Numbered from the stretch's first letter, positions 24,651 to 36,986 are shown. The stretch is 64,000 nucleotides of DNA from Schizochytrium sp. TIO01 (GCA_004764695.1 SMSO01000014.1:137148-201147); one strand, 5' to 3'. The notes: generated from the letters alone by a model not told the origin. Translations and numbers: made by a program.

Positions 24651-25113
24651 GCTTGAAATCGATCTATTTGCCATTGATCGATAGAGAGAACTCTCTTTCT
24701 TGACTGACAGCTTAGCCTAGCCACCGTCTAAGGCAATTCGTCAAGTGCTCTTCATATATGAAGGAAACCTCTTCTGTTTACTAACTTCCTCACGATCATT
24801 CATCTGAATAAATGTATGATCATAGGTACACTGTTCTTCAATTGCTTGCTAACTTCTTCTATGAAGCTGCAACTTGCTATGGAAAAGCGTAGGGCAACCA
24901 GCCATGATAGTTAAAAATGTATTCTTCTTTTTCTTCTTCTTCTTCCTGTTCACCAATAAACGGCACATCCATCTCTGCCATAGAAGAAAGGTAGCACAAA
25001 GCATAATAGAGAACAGCAGCTGTTCCTCTAAAAAGAAAAATCCGGAAAAAAAAATTAATCTTCCACCGGAGCAAGCAATGAAAGAACCAGCGAGAGGGGG
25101 GGAAGAGATAATA

Positions 25114-25140
25114 AGAAAGAAAGAAAGAAAGAAAGAGAGA
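25114..25140. repeat. (GAAA)n microsatellite
   Basis: About five GAAA units followed by GAGA. Confidence 0.85.
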
Positions 25141-25267
25141 ACTTGTGATTACTGCGTAGCGCATGCATCCATGCTTCTTCTTCATTCACTACTTTATCAA
25201 TCGTTCTCATCCTTTACTTAGCTCATACATTAAGAGATCAACAGTGATTACTCAATTAATTAGTTGT

Positions 25268-25358
25268 TTGATTGATTGATTGATTGAATGAATGAATGAC
25301 TGAGTCGTTCATTCATGATCCCTCGCTCGCTCGCTCGCCCGCCGGCTGGCTGGCTGGC
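25268..25358. repeat. (GATT)n, (GAAT)n, (CGCT)n and (GGCT)n arrays
   Basis: Four short arrays of different 4-bp units within 90 bp, with ATTCATTCAT between them. Confidence 0.85.
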
Positions 25359-27314
25359 CCTCCCTCCCCTTTCGCGTGTTCCTGTTCCTCCTCCGCAACG
25401 ACGGCGTCGGCGTCAGCGACTCCCGCGAGTCCTGCCCTTCAGCCGGTTCTCTGCACCCGGTCCCGATAGCGAAGAAGATTTCGAACAATCGCTCCATCTG
25501 TCGAATAGACGACGATCAGCCAAAGAACAAAAGAAAGAAGTAAAGAAAAGAAGGAAGCGAAGAAAATAAAGTAGTAAGTAAAGAAGTGCTCTCTGTCTTT
25601 AGATTCCGCTGCAGTGAAGAGCACGTGGAGAATAAGCGAATAAGCGGCGGCGGCCGATAAACTGAAAACCCTGAAAACCCCCAACACAGCAATCGGTCGA
25701 TCGACGAAATCGACGAAACTCTGTTTTCGCCATTCACAAAGGAGGTATCATCGTTCATAACGCAAGGAGATCGAACGAAGCCTTGGGGCCCTTGCTGTTG
25801 CTTAGTGTTTAGCTTAGGAGGACGGAGTCAAATTGCAAATTCGGCAGCTCAGAGAAGATAGAGGTTGAAAGTAGTCTTCTTGCCTTTCTTTCTTTTTCTA
25901 GCAGGGTATTAGGGGAAATGACTGGGGCTAAATCTTGCTTAGTTCACTGACTCACTCTGCTGCAGTAGTACTGACTATTCATTGATAATGCGGAGAGCCA
26001 TGGCTCTTTAACGATCATTTTATTCCATTTATATTGTATTATATATTGTAAAGATAAAATCCCCTGATTAATATATATATAGAGAGAGAGTCATCATGAG
26101 TTATTTGAATTAGTTCTTTCTTTTCCTGTGCTGGAAACAGACAATCAAACTCTCAGATTACTGTCCAATTTATAATTTAGTGCAGAAGAAGGAGTCATGA
26201 GAACTGTCCATCGACCTATCTATGCTAGTAGGCCTTACTAGCTGGTGCCATGAGCCATTGTAATGGGTGTTCTCGCTTTGGTGGAAAACGACTTTCCTTG
26301 AAGTCGAGGAACTTGCGTGCGACATTGCTCCAAAAAAGTTATGCGTACCTACGTGGCTGTTAGGGACTGAAGTCTCGAGCTTACTTTGTAAAAGGTCTCC
26401 ACTTCGAGTCGAGCCAGGTCAAGACGCGGAAGGGTTGGTCCTTCGCCTCTTGGAATTCCTCAAATCTTGCGAGAATTAATTCACAATCTATTGACTCTAT
26501 CCTTTTGTTATTTTGATCATCATCAAAAAGTGACATAAATTGAAAGGCAGCACACATGCTTGTCTCAGCAGTCGCCAGTTGGTTAATTAATTTATTATTT
26601 ATCTGGAAAAGGAAGGAGGATACCTTTTATTGCACGCTCAGTAGATCCTTCCATGCTAATTATAGGAGGAAGAGCTTTTTCAAGCTTGGCTCTGGCTGCG
26701 TGCCCAGGAACACAATTGAGAATTGGGTGCAGAAGCGTGTAGAGAAATACAATTGTACCTCTTGCTGGCGACTGCTGCTTTGATTCGATGTGCAGCTCCT
26801 ACGTTGCTCACCATCGGGTTCAATTTGGAAAGGAGAGGAGCGTGGATGAATTAATTAGCCATCGATCTCGAAGGATGGATGCACTCACTGCACGTTTCTC
26901 CTTGTTCGTCGAGTGGCGCCTATAGATTGCTTTATTTGACCCCTAGTATCCTGGTTCTCACTTTTAGTTACGCTTCTCTCTTTAATCAGTAGCAAACAGA
27001 ACAATTTGATTTTCTATTTCCTTCTTTCTAAAAGATACGTATTGAGGAAAGCAACACGAGTTTTCACTTATTATTACTCTTGCTTTGTGATTCCTTCGAT
27101 TATTCACTTCTTTGTTTCTGCACTCCTACTAATGCTGTGAATTGACTCCTTTTCGAAGACCCGTGAAAGGATGAAAGTTTGGAGTGACTCTTGACGAATG
27201 AATGGTTTATCATTCATCTATTTCTCAGTATGGCCCTCTTTGTTGAGTTCATCTTTTCATTAAAATAAATAAGAAAGAAACAGAATACCATCAAAAAGAC
27301 TTGTCCGAGTACTA

Positions 27315-27503
27315 ATGAATGGCTTCACCAAAAAGAAGCAGGAACTCGAAGTCTTCTCCTCGCGAGGCGTGCAATCGTTCCACGATTCTGTCCGAAAGCA
27401 GGACACAAAGAACAAATCTCAAAGGCAAAAGACACCACGGGAGATGATTCGGGAGGAGCTGGCCAAACTAAAGAGAGAAGTCGCCGCACCAGTCACACCA
27501 TAA
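27315..27503 (+). CDS. Small charged hypothetical protein
   Basis: A 62-aa frame from ATG 27315 to TAA. The product is highly charged, ending in a helix-like segment PREMIREELAKLKRE. By my count about 60 percent of its third codon positions are G or C, in an AT-rich neighbourhood, and it contains no simple repeat; this is the main reason to single it out from other desert frames. I recognise no family. It might be a small gene, a terminal exon or chance. Confidence 0.22.
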   Translation: MNGFTKKKQELEVFSSRGVQSFHDSVRKQDTKNKSQRQKTPREMIREELAKLKREVAAPVTP

Positions 27504-28138
27504 AATAACATAATAGTGACTGTTCTTTCTTCCACCGTTTGATCGATGATCCTCTGTCCATACTTTGGCCATGAGGAGTTAGTTAGTTAGTTCTCTCTCA
27601 AAATCAGTTGAACTTGCTTGGCCCTTCCTCCTCCTCCTCCGCTTCGCGCTCCAGGTCCCCGTTTTCTTCCTGCTTGCTCCGCTTCCTGCTCCCCCGATCA
27701 ATTAATCTCTCTTTCTTTCAGGATTACGCAGAAAGAAAGTACCATTCTTCCGCCTCCTTTCAGCATGCACGTCAAATTTTGTCATGGATTTAAACATTAA
27801 TCATGCTCAACCAGGTTTCTAGTTTCACAAGAGAGAAAAGGAGAGAAAAGGCGATAACAATATTGGCCAAGGCGAAGCAATGCAGAGGGCAGGGAGGTAC
27901 TGCTACCTCAAAACGCGGTGAAAAGCACAAGAATCATAGCCAACAATTTCTCTTGCTTCATTCACGAGTCCTCTCCTCCCTCTCTCTCTTTCCATCATAC
28001 CTGACTTGCTTCCTCCATCCTCTTCCTCGTTTGTTTACCTCCTTACTTTCCTACTTTTCCAAATCAAAAGTAAACTCAATACACATTTTATTACTTACTT
28101 GCTTACTTTTAACTAGTTTTTATTTACTTCCCCACCTG

Positions 28139-28218
28139 CACACTCACTCACTCACTCGCTCATTCACTCACTCACTCACCCTCTCTCTCTCTCTCTCTCT
28201 CTCTCACACTCACTCACC
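28139..28218. repeat. (CACT)n with (CT)n core
   Basis: CACT arrays on both sides of a CT run of about 24 bp. Confidence 0.9.
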
Positions 28219-29735
28219 GTGCGCCCAGGATTGATTCGCTCAGAGGAGAAACAAAGCTTTCAAGTCGCTCGATCTTGCTGCGCACTGTTCGAAGATTAAC
28301 TGGCCACTCTGAAGGACCTGGACTGCGTGTTCTTGAAGAACCTGCGGCCAGTTTCAAGCGAAAAGAAAGTCTGCTTAATCAGTGGTTTCTTTCTTTATTC
28401 ATTTGGTTTTTCTTTTGTTTTCTTTCTTTATTCATTTCTTTGTTTCTATAGTTATTCTGTTATTGATTTATTTGATTGATTATTCTGAGTGACTGAGAGA
28501 GTGAGAGAGAGAGTGCTACTCTAGGCTTTGAATAAGAACGAGTGGTGTTGACCTTTGCTTTCGACGCCCTCGCCAGCCAACTGAAGGACAGACGAGCGCG
28601 AGCTTTCGGCTGGAGTTATCGGCGAGACGTTGGCGCAGCAGCAGCCTCCGCCTCGTAGGAATATCATGATCATTTGATAGATATTCGTTCTCGCGTGGTT
28701 AAAACTGCTCGAGGGAACCAGAATCGGCAAGCAAGGAGGCGCCACTTTAGCTTGCTATTGATTTCCGTGAGAGGAGGCACTTCAAAGCTTGGAGCAGAAT
28801 CATTGATCGTAAAACTTTTGACTCCCCTTGGGATCAAGTTGAAGCCTGGTTATGCTTGCTCTTGCTTCCTTGGAGCTTCTGATTGATGCCTCTGAGCACC
28901 AGTTCGCATAGAGAGAACCCTCACTCAACGTCGTCATGCCATGCTTTATCCATGATGCCGAGGCCAGTGCCAGTGCCGTTCTTGAACGGTTGATTAGGCA
29001 GTCATGCGTATGGATGTATGTATGTATGGCCATCATGGTCGCTCTCTCGAATGCGCCTTTCTCGTAATTTAAAAGAAAAGAAACTAAAAGAAAGAGGACT
29101 TTCAATTCTCTTGAGAAACACAAAGACATATCTATTGTCAATGGAAACAAATAGGGCATCCTACTGTTTGTACAGACAGGTAAGCCAATCAAAACTAAAC
29201 GAGATGCATAATGAAAGTAAAAGGAGTCGATGGCCTTTCATGAAGATATCTTTGTGCTGATCAGCTTGAAAAATGAGAAGCAGACGCTGTTTGGGTTGGT
29301 TGGCGTTGTCCTTGTCGTCACTTCTCAGCGGCCGGCCTGGGTGTCTCCGCGTCCCGAGCCGAAGCAGTGAATTTCGTTTTCGGCAGACACGTAAAAATCA
29401 AAAAACAATCGCCGGTCGGTCAAGTAAGTCAGACTTTTACACCCTCATACGCTTTGCTATCTATCGAATGATGCAGACATCCTTTAAAATAGAATAACTA
29501 ATGCTCGTGATCTGTCTGCATCTTTCCATATCTATTGTTATTAATTATTATTTATTATTATTATTATTGTTTTAAATAAATTGAATAATGAACTTAAAAA
29601 CAGCCATCGCCGCGTCGCGTTCGCTTTGAGAGAAAAGTATCGAGGAGTCTTTTGCTGACACTGTGAAAGAAGATGCTTTCGAGCGTCCAATAAAATGGAA
29701 TGTCTGGAGAGGGAACCTAATCGGTGTGTCATCTC

Positions 29736-29764
29736 GACTGACTGACTGACTGACTGACTGACTG
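29736..29764. repeat. (GACT)n microsatellite
   Basis: Seven perfect GACT units. Confidence 0.9.
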
Positions 29765-30438
29765 CCTTGGAATGGCGTCTTCAGAACGCCTGGGCTGCGT
29801 TGTTCCGGGTGAGAGAATTGCTGGTCGGCTTGGAGGACATCCTGCTCACCCCGACTTCGGCTGCTTCTTCTCTCCTTCTTTCCTCCGCACTGCGTTTCTT
29901 TTAATCAGCAAAGGAAGAAAAGAAACACCTTTTCATCTCAAGGAGAAAGAGAAAAGGAAAAAGAAAGGACTGTTGCTGTCTGCGGTAGCTAGCTAGCTCG
30001 CTACCACTTACTGCTAGGGTGACAGCAGCAGCAGAGAAAGAGAGAGAATCTAAAGCAGCGGAGAATATAATAGAGCGGAAGGGAGAAAGCTAACATTTAT
30101 TTAATTGATTGAAGAAGCAAAACCTGGTATAGTGGTGGACAAGCCAGCGGGAAGGGAAGGACAGCCAAACAGCGAGCACGCGAAATGAGCGATCTATAGC
30201 GCAATCGGGATACCCTGCATCTGCATCGCAAGAGTATGTTTTATGAAGCCGCTGCACGCCCTTAGGATGCCACGATGCGAGTTCAATCGATCAGACTTTC
30301 TTTTCTCTCCTCTTTTTCGCCCCTCTTTTTATGGCACGCTTGCGACGGAAGGGAATACCTTTTTTTTTCTCCGAGCGAATGAAAAGAAAGGAAAGCGAAG
30401 AAAGTATGGCAAAAGAAAGAAAGAAACAAAGAAGCAAT

Positions 30439-30484
30439 CAAACAAACAAACAAACAAACAAACAAACAAACAAACAAACAAACA
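30439..30484. repeat. (CAAA)n microsatellite
   Basis: Eleven perfect CAAA units, preceded by GAAA units. Confidence 0.95.
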
Positions 30485-31094
30485 GAGGAAGAGGAATTCT
30501 TTTAAAATACTTATTATCGAACGAGTCCTCGAACTCGGACTAAGGAAGCTGCTAATTGCAGTTTAGTTGAAAACTACTTTTCTTCGAACGCGGCGCCCTC
30601 CCTGCCGGCTGGCGCCTGCCTCCAACAGGGTGCGGGTTCTTTGAGTGATTCATCGCACTGATGGCCTGACTCTGAGCCAGGAGCAGCCAGAAACTGCCCT
30701 CTTCGGGCCGTCTCATCGCCATCTCCCGAGACGCCGATGGGAAACAATAAAGAAGCCAATAAACGAAAATGAATGAACGAACGATTAACAGGCAAATAAG
30801 CAAAAGTAAATAAACAAAACAAACTAGCTAGAGCTAAAAAGAAATCGTACTCAGTAAGCGCACCAAAATTGGTCCTAGCGAGGAAAGCACTGGTTTGAAG
30901 AGAAAACAAACATATTACTTTGAAAGGAGATTAAACAGAAAGCTAGATAGCAAGAAGTAGCAAAGTTTTCTTGTTTAAAAATATAAATACTTACTTGTAA
31001 CTCAAGAGGAGGAGGCCCTCAGAATCGCCGTTGCTTATGGGCTGTGAACCGCGCCAGAGCAAGAGAAGAGCATCGCGAACAGAGACATACGCGG

Positions 31095-31127
31095 TGCGTG
31101 AGTGTGTGAGTGAGTGAGTGAGTGAGA
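31095..31127. repeat. (GTGA)n microsatellite
   Basis: About seven GTGA units with one GTGT variant. Confidence 0.85.
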
Positions 31128-32356
31128 GTAAGCAACCGAAACTAGGCTAAAGTTTACCTTCCCTGATTGCATGAGCCAGAAACGAATGAGTGACATAATT
31201 AACTGCCTCTACATACGTAGATGCATGCTCTTCCTTTGCTTGACCTACTTTTTGCTTTCTTTTGAAAACAACTAATAATGTCAAGTCCTCGCCAAAGAAA
31301 AGTGTCCATCATCTCATTTCGACTCTTGAAAGAGTTTATCTTGCACTTTCTTTCTTTTTCATATAAGCTGCTATATATTTTAAAGAAGGAAATAGGCGAA
31401 GTACGTCAACGCTTTTTTTTATTTTCTTTCAAAGCAAGCACAACGAACGACAGAACATAGGCCGTTCTTTCTGTTCATTTCCTACGACTTGACAAGAGAG
31501 GGCTGCCCTGTTCTTCTCTCTCAACTGATCTATGCAGAAGAAACAACATCGGATTACATGAATAAAGATGAAAATATCGATCAACAGAAACCTGAAATAA
31601 ACGTAAAAGCAGAGTGCCTCACTTTTCAATCTTGCAATTTCATTTGGCCAAAAGAAAGGACTGTGTTTACTTCTAGCCGTATCGGTAAGCATACCCTAGG
31701 CTGCCTTAAAAGCACAGTAGTAGCATCACAAGAAGGTGAAGCAGGAGGAAAACAACACATATATAGATGCAGATACACATACATCCATCCACCAGGAGTA
31801 GCAAAGAAATCGAGACCAGGAAGAGCTTTTCTTAATTCAATGGGAAAGCCAAAGGCTCCCACCGTCTCCTTCTGCGTTGAAAAACTCATGGCCAATCCAG
31901 CAAAATCTTAGGAGCCTTTTGCTCTTGCCAGGCAGTACGTAATTGATTAAAAATGTTTCCTTGCTGTTGCTTAAAGCACGACAACAAAAATGACTCCATC
32001 CGTTCCACTCTAAATGATTGATTCTCCTTCGAGGCAGAGAGACTATTATCGCGATAGTCAATCTTCAATAACGCCCTTCCCCTTTCCTCTTGAGGCGGAC
32101 GAGGGCTAGAGAAAGCCAACCTCGCTTACGGAAAAGGTTAGGAGGTCGCGCCTCCAGTGGCTTGGAGATGGGTGCCTTTTAAGCGCAAATGGTGAATGCT
32201 GAGTAAGTAAGTAAGCGAATAAGTAAAATAATTAAGTAAGCTCGAGTTCGTGAGAATCGGGAGGGTTCTCGCGAAACACGCGGCCCAATTTCATGCATTC
32301 GCTGATTCGCTCACTGACTCACTGGCTCACGTACACACGCCCTCCTCGCAGCGACC

Positions 32357-32358
32357 AA

Positions 32359-32390
<32 letters not shown>

Positions 32391-32401
32391 CCAGTCAGTC
32401 T
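32357..32401. repeat. (CAGT)n microsatellite
   Basis: About eleven units of CAGT with two single-base variants. Confidence 0.9.
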
Positions 32402-32663
32402 GTCAACTCGAGGCTGCTCTACGCCTCGTGCGTCCTCCAAATCGTTTCGTCGTCGCCGCCGCGTCTTTTCGCAGGCAAGAATCGGTTGATCGAGCGGTTC
32501 TCTCTGAGTTTGGAGAAAAGTACCACTTTTTTATTTTACAGAACAAGCTGTTTAGGTGAAAGAATTGACTCTTTTCTCTCTCTCTCACACTGTGTTCTTT
32601 TAGAGGTATCGTAGAAGGAGGGATTTTCCGATTGATTGGTGAAAGTTTATTTATTTATCTGTT

Positions 32664-32700
<37 letters not shown>
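32664..32700. repeat. (GATT)n microsatellite
   Basis: Nine perfect GATT units. Confidence 0.95.
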
Positions 32701-33679
32701 TAAGCCACAGTAGTAGGAGAGGTGGTAGCAGAAGGGGCGGTAGGAGATCCTACGCTGACTGAGCGATGGATTCTGGCCTTGCTTGAAATGGAAAGAAAGA
32801 AGGAAACAAACGATGGAGAAGAGAGAGATGAAAGAAGGGAAAAGGTCAGAAGGAGGATCAGACTATAAGATGACAGTGACAACGCCACTTCTTTTGGCTG
32901 CGTGTCAGGGGCGCTGATGCCCTCAGGCCACCTCCCACGCGATATTAAATTAAAGAGAAAAGGTATTCTTTATTCTACAGAATCCCCTCTTGGCTCTGAA
33001 TTGTTCAGTCCTCACTTCTTTATCTTCTCAAGAGTGGAAATGAAAACGCATTTTTGTTTCTGTTTTTTTTGTTTTTCTATAAGGATAGGTAGAGTGATAT
33101 ACTGGTCGCCGTCTAACACTTTGTAGGAGGTTTGCAGACGTGCGATTCTTTACTTTCATTAGCGTTAGTGTTTGTTTTAGATTTAAAAGAGAATGTACTA
33201 TTTACTTCATGTATTTTCTGTTTTGTTGTACTTTTGAAGTAATAAAAAATGTAAGCAAGGTGAAGCACCGTAGTAATTTGAAGATGGAATTGATAGTGCA
33301 CGTCTCTCAGCTTTTTGGCGTGCGACCAAGACTACGCGATATTTTGGTTAAATTGATAGTATTCTTCAGTGTATAATGATCGACATGATTAAGAAATGCA
33401 TATAATACTTTGATGTATAAAATAAACAAATATATAGATGTGTTACTGATTGGTTGACATGAATGTTGAAACAGTGCGAAGTGACAGCGATTTATTATAT
33501 GGATTGTTTGTTTTCAGTTAGTGGATTGGAACGAAAGGAAAAGACGAGTTTGTGTCACCCCTTTGTGAAATGACCCGTAACAAGCCGCAAGCAGATTGAT
33601 TGCTCAGGAATGGAAATTTAAAGTTTTTCATCATAACACATGAAGATCATGACTTGCCATGCTCCTCGCATTATAAATG

Positions 33680-33709
33680 CATGAATGAATGAATGAACAA
33701 ATGAATGAA
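33680..33709. repeat. (GAAT)n microsatellite
   Basis: About six ATGA/GAAT units with one interruption. Confidence 0.85.
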
Positions 33710-34771
33710 AAAAGGATAATTGATTTTATGATTGATTGGTCGAATGAGTGTATGTAGGTAACTTGACAAGAGTAGGAGCACTTTTTGAAAAGAATAAGCT
33801 TTCTTCCTTCAACTTTGCACGATTTGAGCTCTTCCTTTTCTGCCATGCGCCGAAAGAACTATGATGATCTTTTTAAAAGAATGAATCGGAGGGAAAGCTT
33901 TTTTTGTTGCGCAGAAGCATAGCGATCGGCCTAGATGAGGAGTAGCATTAGATGTGAAATGAAAGGAAAGATAAAAGAAAGCGTTTTCCCTCATCAAGAC
34001 CCATTGAAAAGAAAGACAGACGTAGCCAGTATTTTTTTCACTTTTAAATGGCTGATTAATCAACTTGTCCAGGGACAAGTTTTTTTTAAAGTGCACGCAT
34101 GATAAGGAGTCAGACTCGTTGACGTGTAATGTAAACAAGAAAATGCAAACGAAATAAAGCCAATACGCCACTCCCTATGCTGGGTCACACAGCCAGCTAG
34201 CCAGGCTTTTTGAGAATTAAAAAAGACTTTCTCTTACCTCCGAAATATTACAAAAAGGAAACAACAATAGAAATGAGCCACCACCTTTCTTTCTCACCTC
34301 CCGCTTTAATCGGATATATCATAGAACATATCGAGAGGAGGTACGTACTTCTTTCACCTCTTTCGCTTTATTTTATAAAGTTTAAAATGTTGCTCATTTT
34401 GCTAAGCGAAACCCACCGTCGATTCATCCTTGTTTTCTTTCTTTTTCGATGACCTGCCCCCTCCCTCTGTATTGAAAGATAAAGCTGCCGATTCAAGGTA
34501 AATTAAAAGTGAGGGTTAATGAAAGTTTTCTCTGCATACGAACTAAACTAATGACAACTGCTTTCTTCCCTCTCCCAAGAGGACTCCCGCAAAGAACTTC
34601 TTTCAAAAAGTAAAACATTATTAAGCGACCCTCGCCCTGCTTGCGCCCCTTTGCTTGAAAGGAACAAAAGGGAAGTAGAAAGACTTTTCACAACTTTCAA
34701 GGAAAGAGCGTCTTCGAGTCGGCAAGCAATCACCAAAGCGCTCGGCATCCGCCGCCCGTGAATCTCCAACT

Positions 34772-34830
34772 ATATTATATATACATATATCTACATATAT
34801 ATACATATATCCACATATATACATACATAG
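34772..34830. repeat. AT-rich 18-bp minisatellite
   Basis: The unit TATATACATATATCTACA occurs about three times with small changes, some 370 bp before the kinase start codon. Confidence 0.75.
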
Positions 34831-35201
34831 TATAATATCAGCACCTACTGTCTAAGTAATAGTGTTCAATAGCTGATTGGAACAGAAGGACCCCTCGGTT
34901 CCCCCGCCTTATAAACGAAAGAGCAGCGTTCCACTTGGACGTGCTGTTCTGTTTGGACTGAAGTCTGTCTGTCTCCGTCTGCCATCTGTCTGCTGTGCAG
35001 GCTAGGCGAGGCAAAGCAAGGCGCGTCTTCTCCTGTTCCTCCTCCTCCTCTCGTTCCCCTCCGCGAGGGAGAGCAGGCGAGGCAGCGAGCGAGAAGAAGC
35101 AATCCATTGCATAACTCACGGATTGACGAAGAACGCGCGGTCGTTCTGTTGTCTCTCGGAACACATATTCACACAGAGAACACACACACAAGAAGAAGAA
35201 A

Positions 35202-36986
35202 ATGGCACGAGTAAAGCAAAACCAACTTGACGACGAGGTGCCCGTGCGCGGCGCGGAGCTCGGCGGCAAGCGACCTCTCGGTGGCGCGCCTGCGGCGTGC
35301 CGCACCGTGTTGGTGCCCACAGCCGCTCGCGAGTACGAGACCGGCCTCAGCAGCAAGCGCAAGCTTGTCCACATCCCACAATGGTGCGAAGTAGACGGTG
35401 TCCGCTACTTCAAACTTGCTGCCTTTCCCAACACTCATGAAGAACTCAGCTCGCATGCTGGAGCTCACGGATGTGTGGCAGCCTTCGAGGCAGAGTGCCT
35501 CTCCCAGGCCGCTCACCAAGGTCTGCCTTCGCGCCTTGCTCTTAAGTGTGTTCCATATGGCCTGAAGCGCAAGGGCCTCGAGAGCCCCTGGGCCAGCGAA
35601 TGGCGTATTCACAGATTTCTTCGCACATTGAGCGGTGCCGCCCAAAACGCCGTCGTAAGCTGCCTTGGAGGCGTTACGACGACCATTTCCAGGCAACGCC
35701 AAGTCTTTTTTGCACTCGAGCTCGTCGATACGGATCTCTTCACCATGATCGAGCGCTCTGCAAATGTGCCAGACTTTGGACTTTGGATTCTCAAAGCACT
35801 GCACTCAACAGCACTTTCTCTTCACGTTCTGCATGCTTCAGGTATTGTTTACTGTGACTTGAAACCAGAGAACGTCTTGGTCTCCAAAATCGATGGACAA
35901 GCCAAGTTTGGTGACTTTGATCGCTCATGTGTGCCTGGATTGAATCTTGGCGTCGTGGGTGGTACAAAGGGATACTACAGCCCGGAACGCATGGACAACT
36001 CAGGAATTCATACCGAGGCTGACGACGCCTGGGCCTTTGGTGTGCTCTTGCTCATTGGAGCTACAACAGCTGCGTCGCCTTATTTGGACTATGATAGCGC
36101 AACTGTGTACAAGTTTAACCCGGCTGTCTACATGCGCAAGTACACCAGGTGCCAATGGAGCCCCGTGGTGTTGGATCGCATGTGCACTCTTGCAGAGGAG
36201 CTGCTCAGAGTTGACTCCAACGTGAGGGCTCCGGTTGCCCTGGCCGTGAACACAATCGCATCAATTCTCAGCGATCATTACGGAATTCACGTCGACTCTC
36301 TGCCGCAGAACAATCTTGTGCCTGATTTTGCTTCACCAGTGCCGACCCCTGCTGCTGAGGACCCTCTTCTTATCGAGGAGGAGTGCGCTGTTGATGTTTC
36401 GAACCTTGTCAACGAACCCCAACATATTCGCCCCCAAGTGCTCTTGCACCACCTCCAGCAACAGCAGGTTTTGGCACAGCAATACCAACAACACTACTCT
36501 ATGGAGCTTCCCCAGGCACCGATGAACCCCATGGCTGCTGTTGTGGCAGCAGCTGCTGTCGCACAGCAGCAACAGCAACAACAACAGGCTCTTGCTCATC
36601 AATACCAGCAACTTCAGCCGCCGCCTTGCCTGACGCACTCTTCGGCCACCACTGTGACCCTTGGCACCTCAATGCCGCACATGCGCTTCGTGCCGCAGCT
36701 TGCCATCTCATGCTCCACCTCGTCTGCACTTTCCTATGCATCTTCCTCAGCAGCCACTGCTCCCTTCTCCCCGAGGGGATCCCCGGCCCGCTCTGCAAGT
36801 ACCCTTATGATGCAGCCGCTTCAACCCTCGTCTCTTACCATTCCACCCACTCAGAGCCTTCTTCAAGCTGTAGACCACGTGCAGCCCCATCCCTCGTACT
36901 GCAAAATGTCATTCAAGCGCGAACGCTCCGTCTCTGGTGTTGTACCCTCAGATGCGCAGTACAAGTTCGCTCGCTGCATGTACTGA
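35202..36986 (+). CDS. Divergent protein kinase with glutamine-rich tail
   Basis: This 594-aa frame starts at ATG 35202, after a purine-rich leader. Kinase motifs in order: VAIK-like LALKC with Lys115; catalytic loop YCDLKPEN with Asp219, Lys221 and Asn224; metal-binding DFD (Asp238-Asp240) in place of DFG; activation segment GGTKGYYSPERM with Glu262 as the APE-type glutamate. The cysteine before Asp219 replaces the HRD arginine, as in DYRK kinases (HCD), so this is a non-RD kinase. I see no clear glycine-rich loop. The C-terminal part, from about 400, is glutamine-rich, with an eight-Gln run, then Ser/Pro-rich, and ends in a basic segment. Family placement beyond a Ser/Thr-type eukaryotic kinase is not possible by eye. 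It is the first good gene after the desert. Confidence 0.85.
   Translation: MARVKQNQLDDEVPVRGAELGGKRPLGGAPAACRTVLVPTAAREYETGLSSKRKLVHIPQWCEVDGVRYFKLAAFPNTHEELSSHAGAHGCVAAFEAECLSQAAHQGLPSRLALKCVPYGLKRKGLESPWASEWRIHRFLRTLSGAAQNAVVSCLGGVTTTISRQRQVFFALELVDTDLFTMIERSANVPDFGLWILKALHSTALSLHVLHASGIVYCDLKPENVLVSKIDGQAKFGDFDRSCVPGLNLGVVGGTKGYYSPERMDNSGIHTEADDAWAFGVLLLIGATTAASPYLDYDSATVYKFNPAVYMRKYTRCQWSPVVLDRMCTLAEELLRVDSNVRAPVALAVNTIASILSDHYGIHVDSLPQNNLVPDFASPVPTPAAEDPLLIEEECAVDVSNLVNEPQHIRPQVLLHHLQQQQVLAQQYQQHYSMELPQAPMNPMAAVVAAAAVAQQQQQQQQALAHQYQQLQPPPCLTHSSATTVTLGTSMPHMRFVPQLAISCSTSSALSYASSSAATAPFSPRGSPARSASTLMMQPLQPSSLTIPPTQSLLQAVDHVQPHPSYCKMSFKRERSVSGVVPSDAQYKFARCMY

Larger units (their letters stand above)
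8200..35201. other. 27-kb gene desert rich in short tandem repeats
   Basis: No frame here carries a recognisable domain. Most frames above 60 codons either lack an ATG or are translations of simple repeats (Ser/Leu/His, Lys/Asn or Gln tracts). The texture is striking: dozens of short arrays of 4-bp units (GACT, GATT, CATT, CAGA, CAAA, GAAA, CACT, AAGT), many short palindromes built from GATC, AGCT or TCGA, and patches of A/T-rich sequence. The arrays are mostly not multiples of three, which argues against coding. The region could be heterochromatin, a centromere or simply neutral intergenic DNA; the sequence does not decide. Confidence 0.7.

Noticed and set aside
27803-28234. 143-codon ATG frame
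   Set aside because: The C-terminal half is a translation of CACT and CT repeats (Ser/Leu/His/Thr).
31558-31911. 117-codon frame from an internal ATG (the longer 140-codon frame starts at TTG)
   Set aside because: Not low-complexity, but no domain or supporting context; overlapping antisense frames of similar length.
8200-35201. Regular short repeats as possible CRISPR arrays
   Set aside because: They are contiguous microsatellites without unique spacers, in a eukaryotic context.
34838-35804. Minus-strand frames of 178 and 211 codons over the kinase gene start
   Set aside because: Antisense shadows of the kinase coding sequence and its leader; the kinase motifs are on the plus strand.
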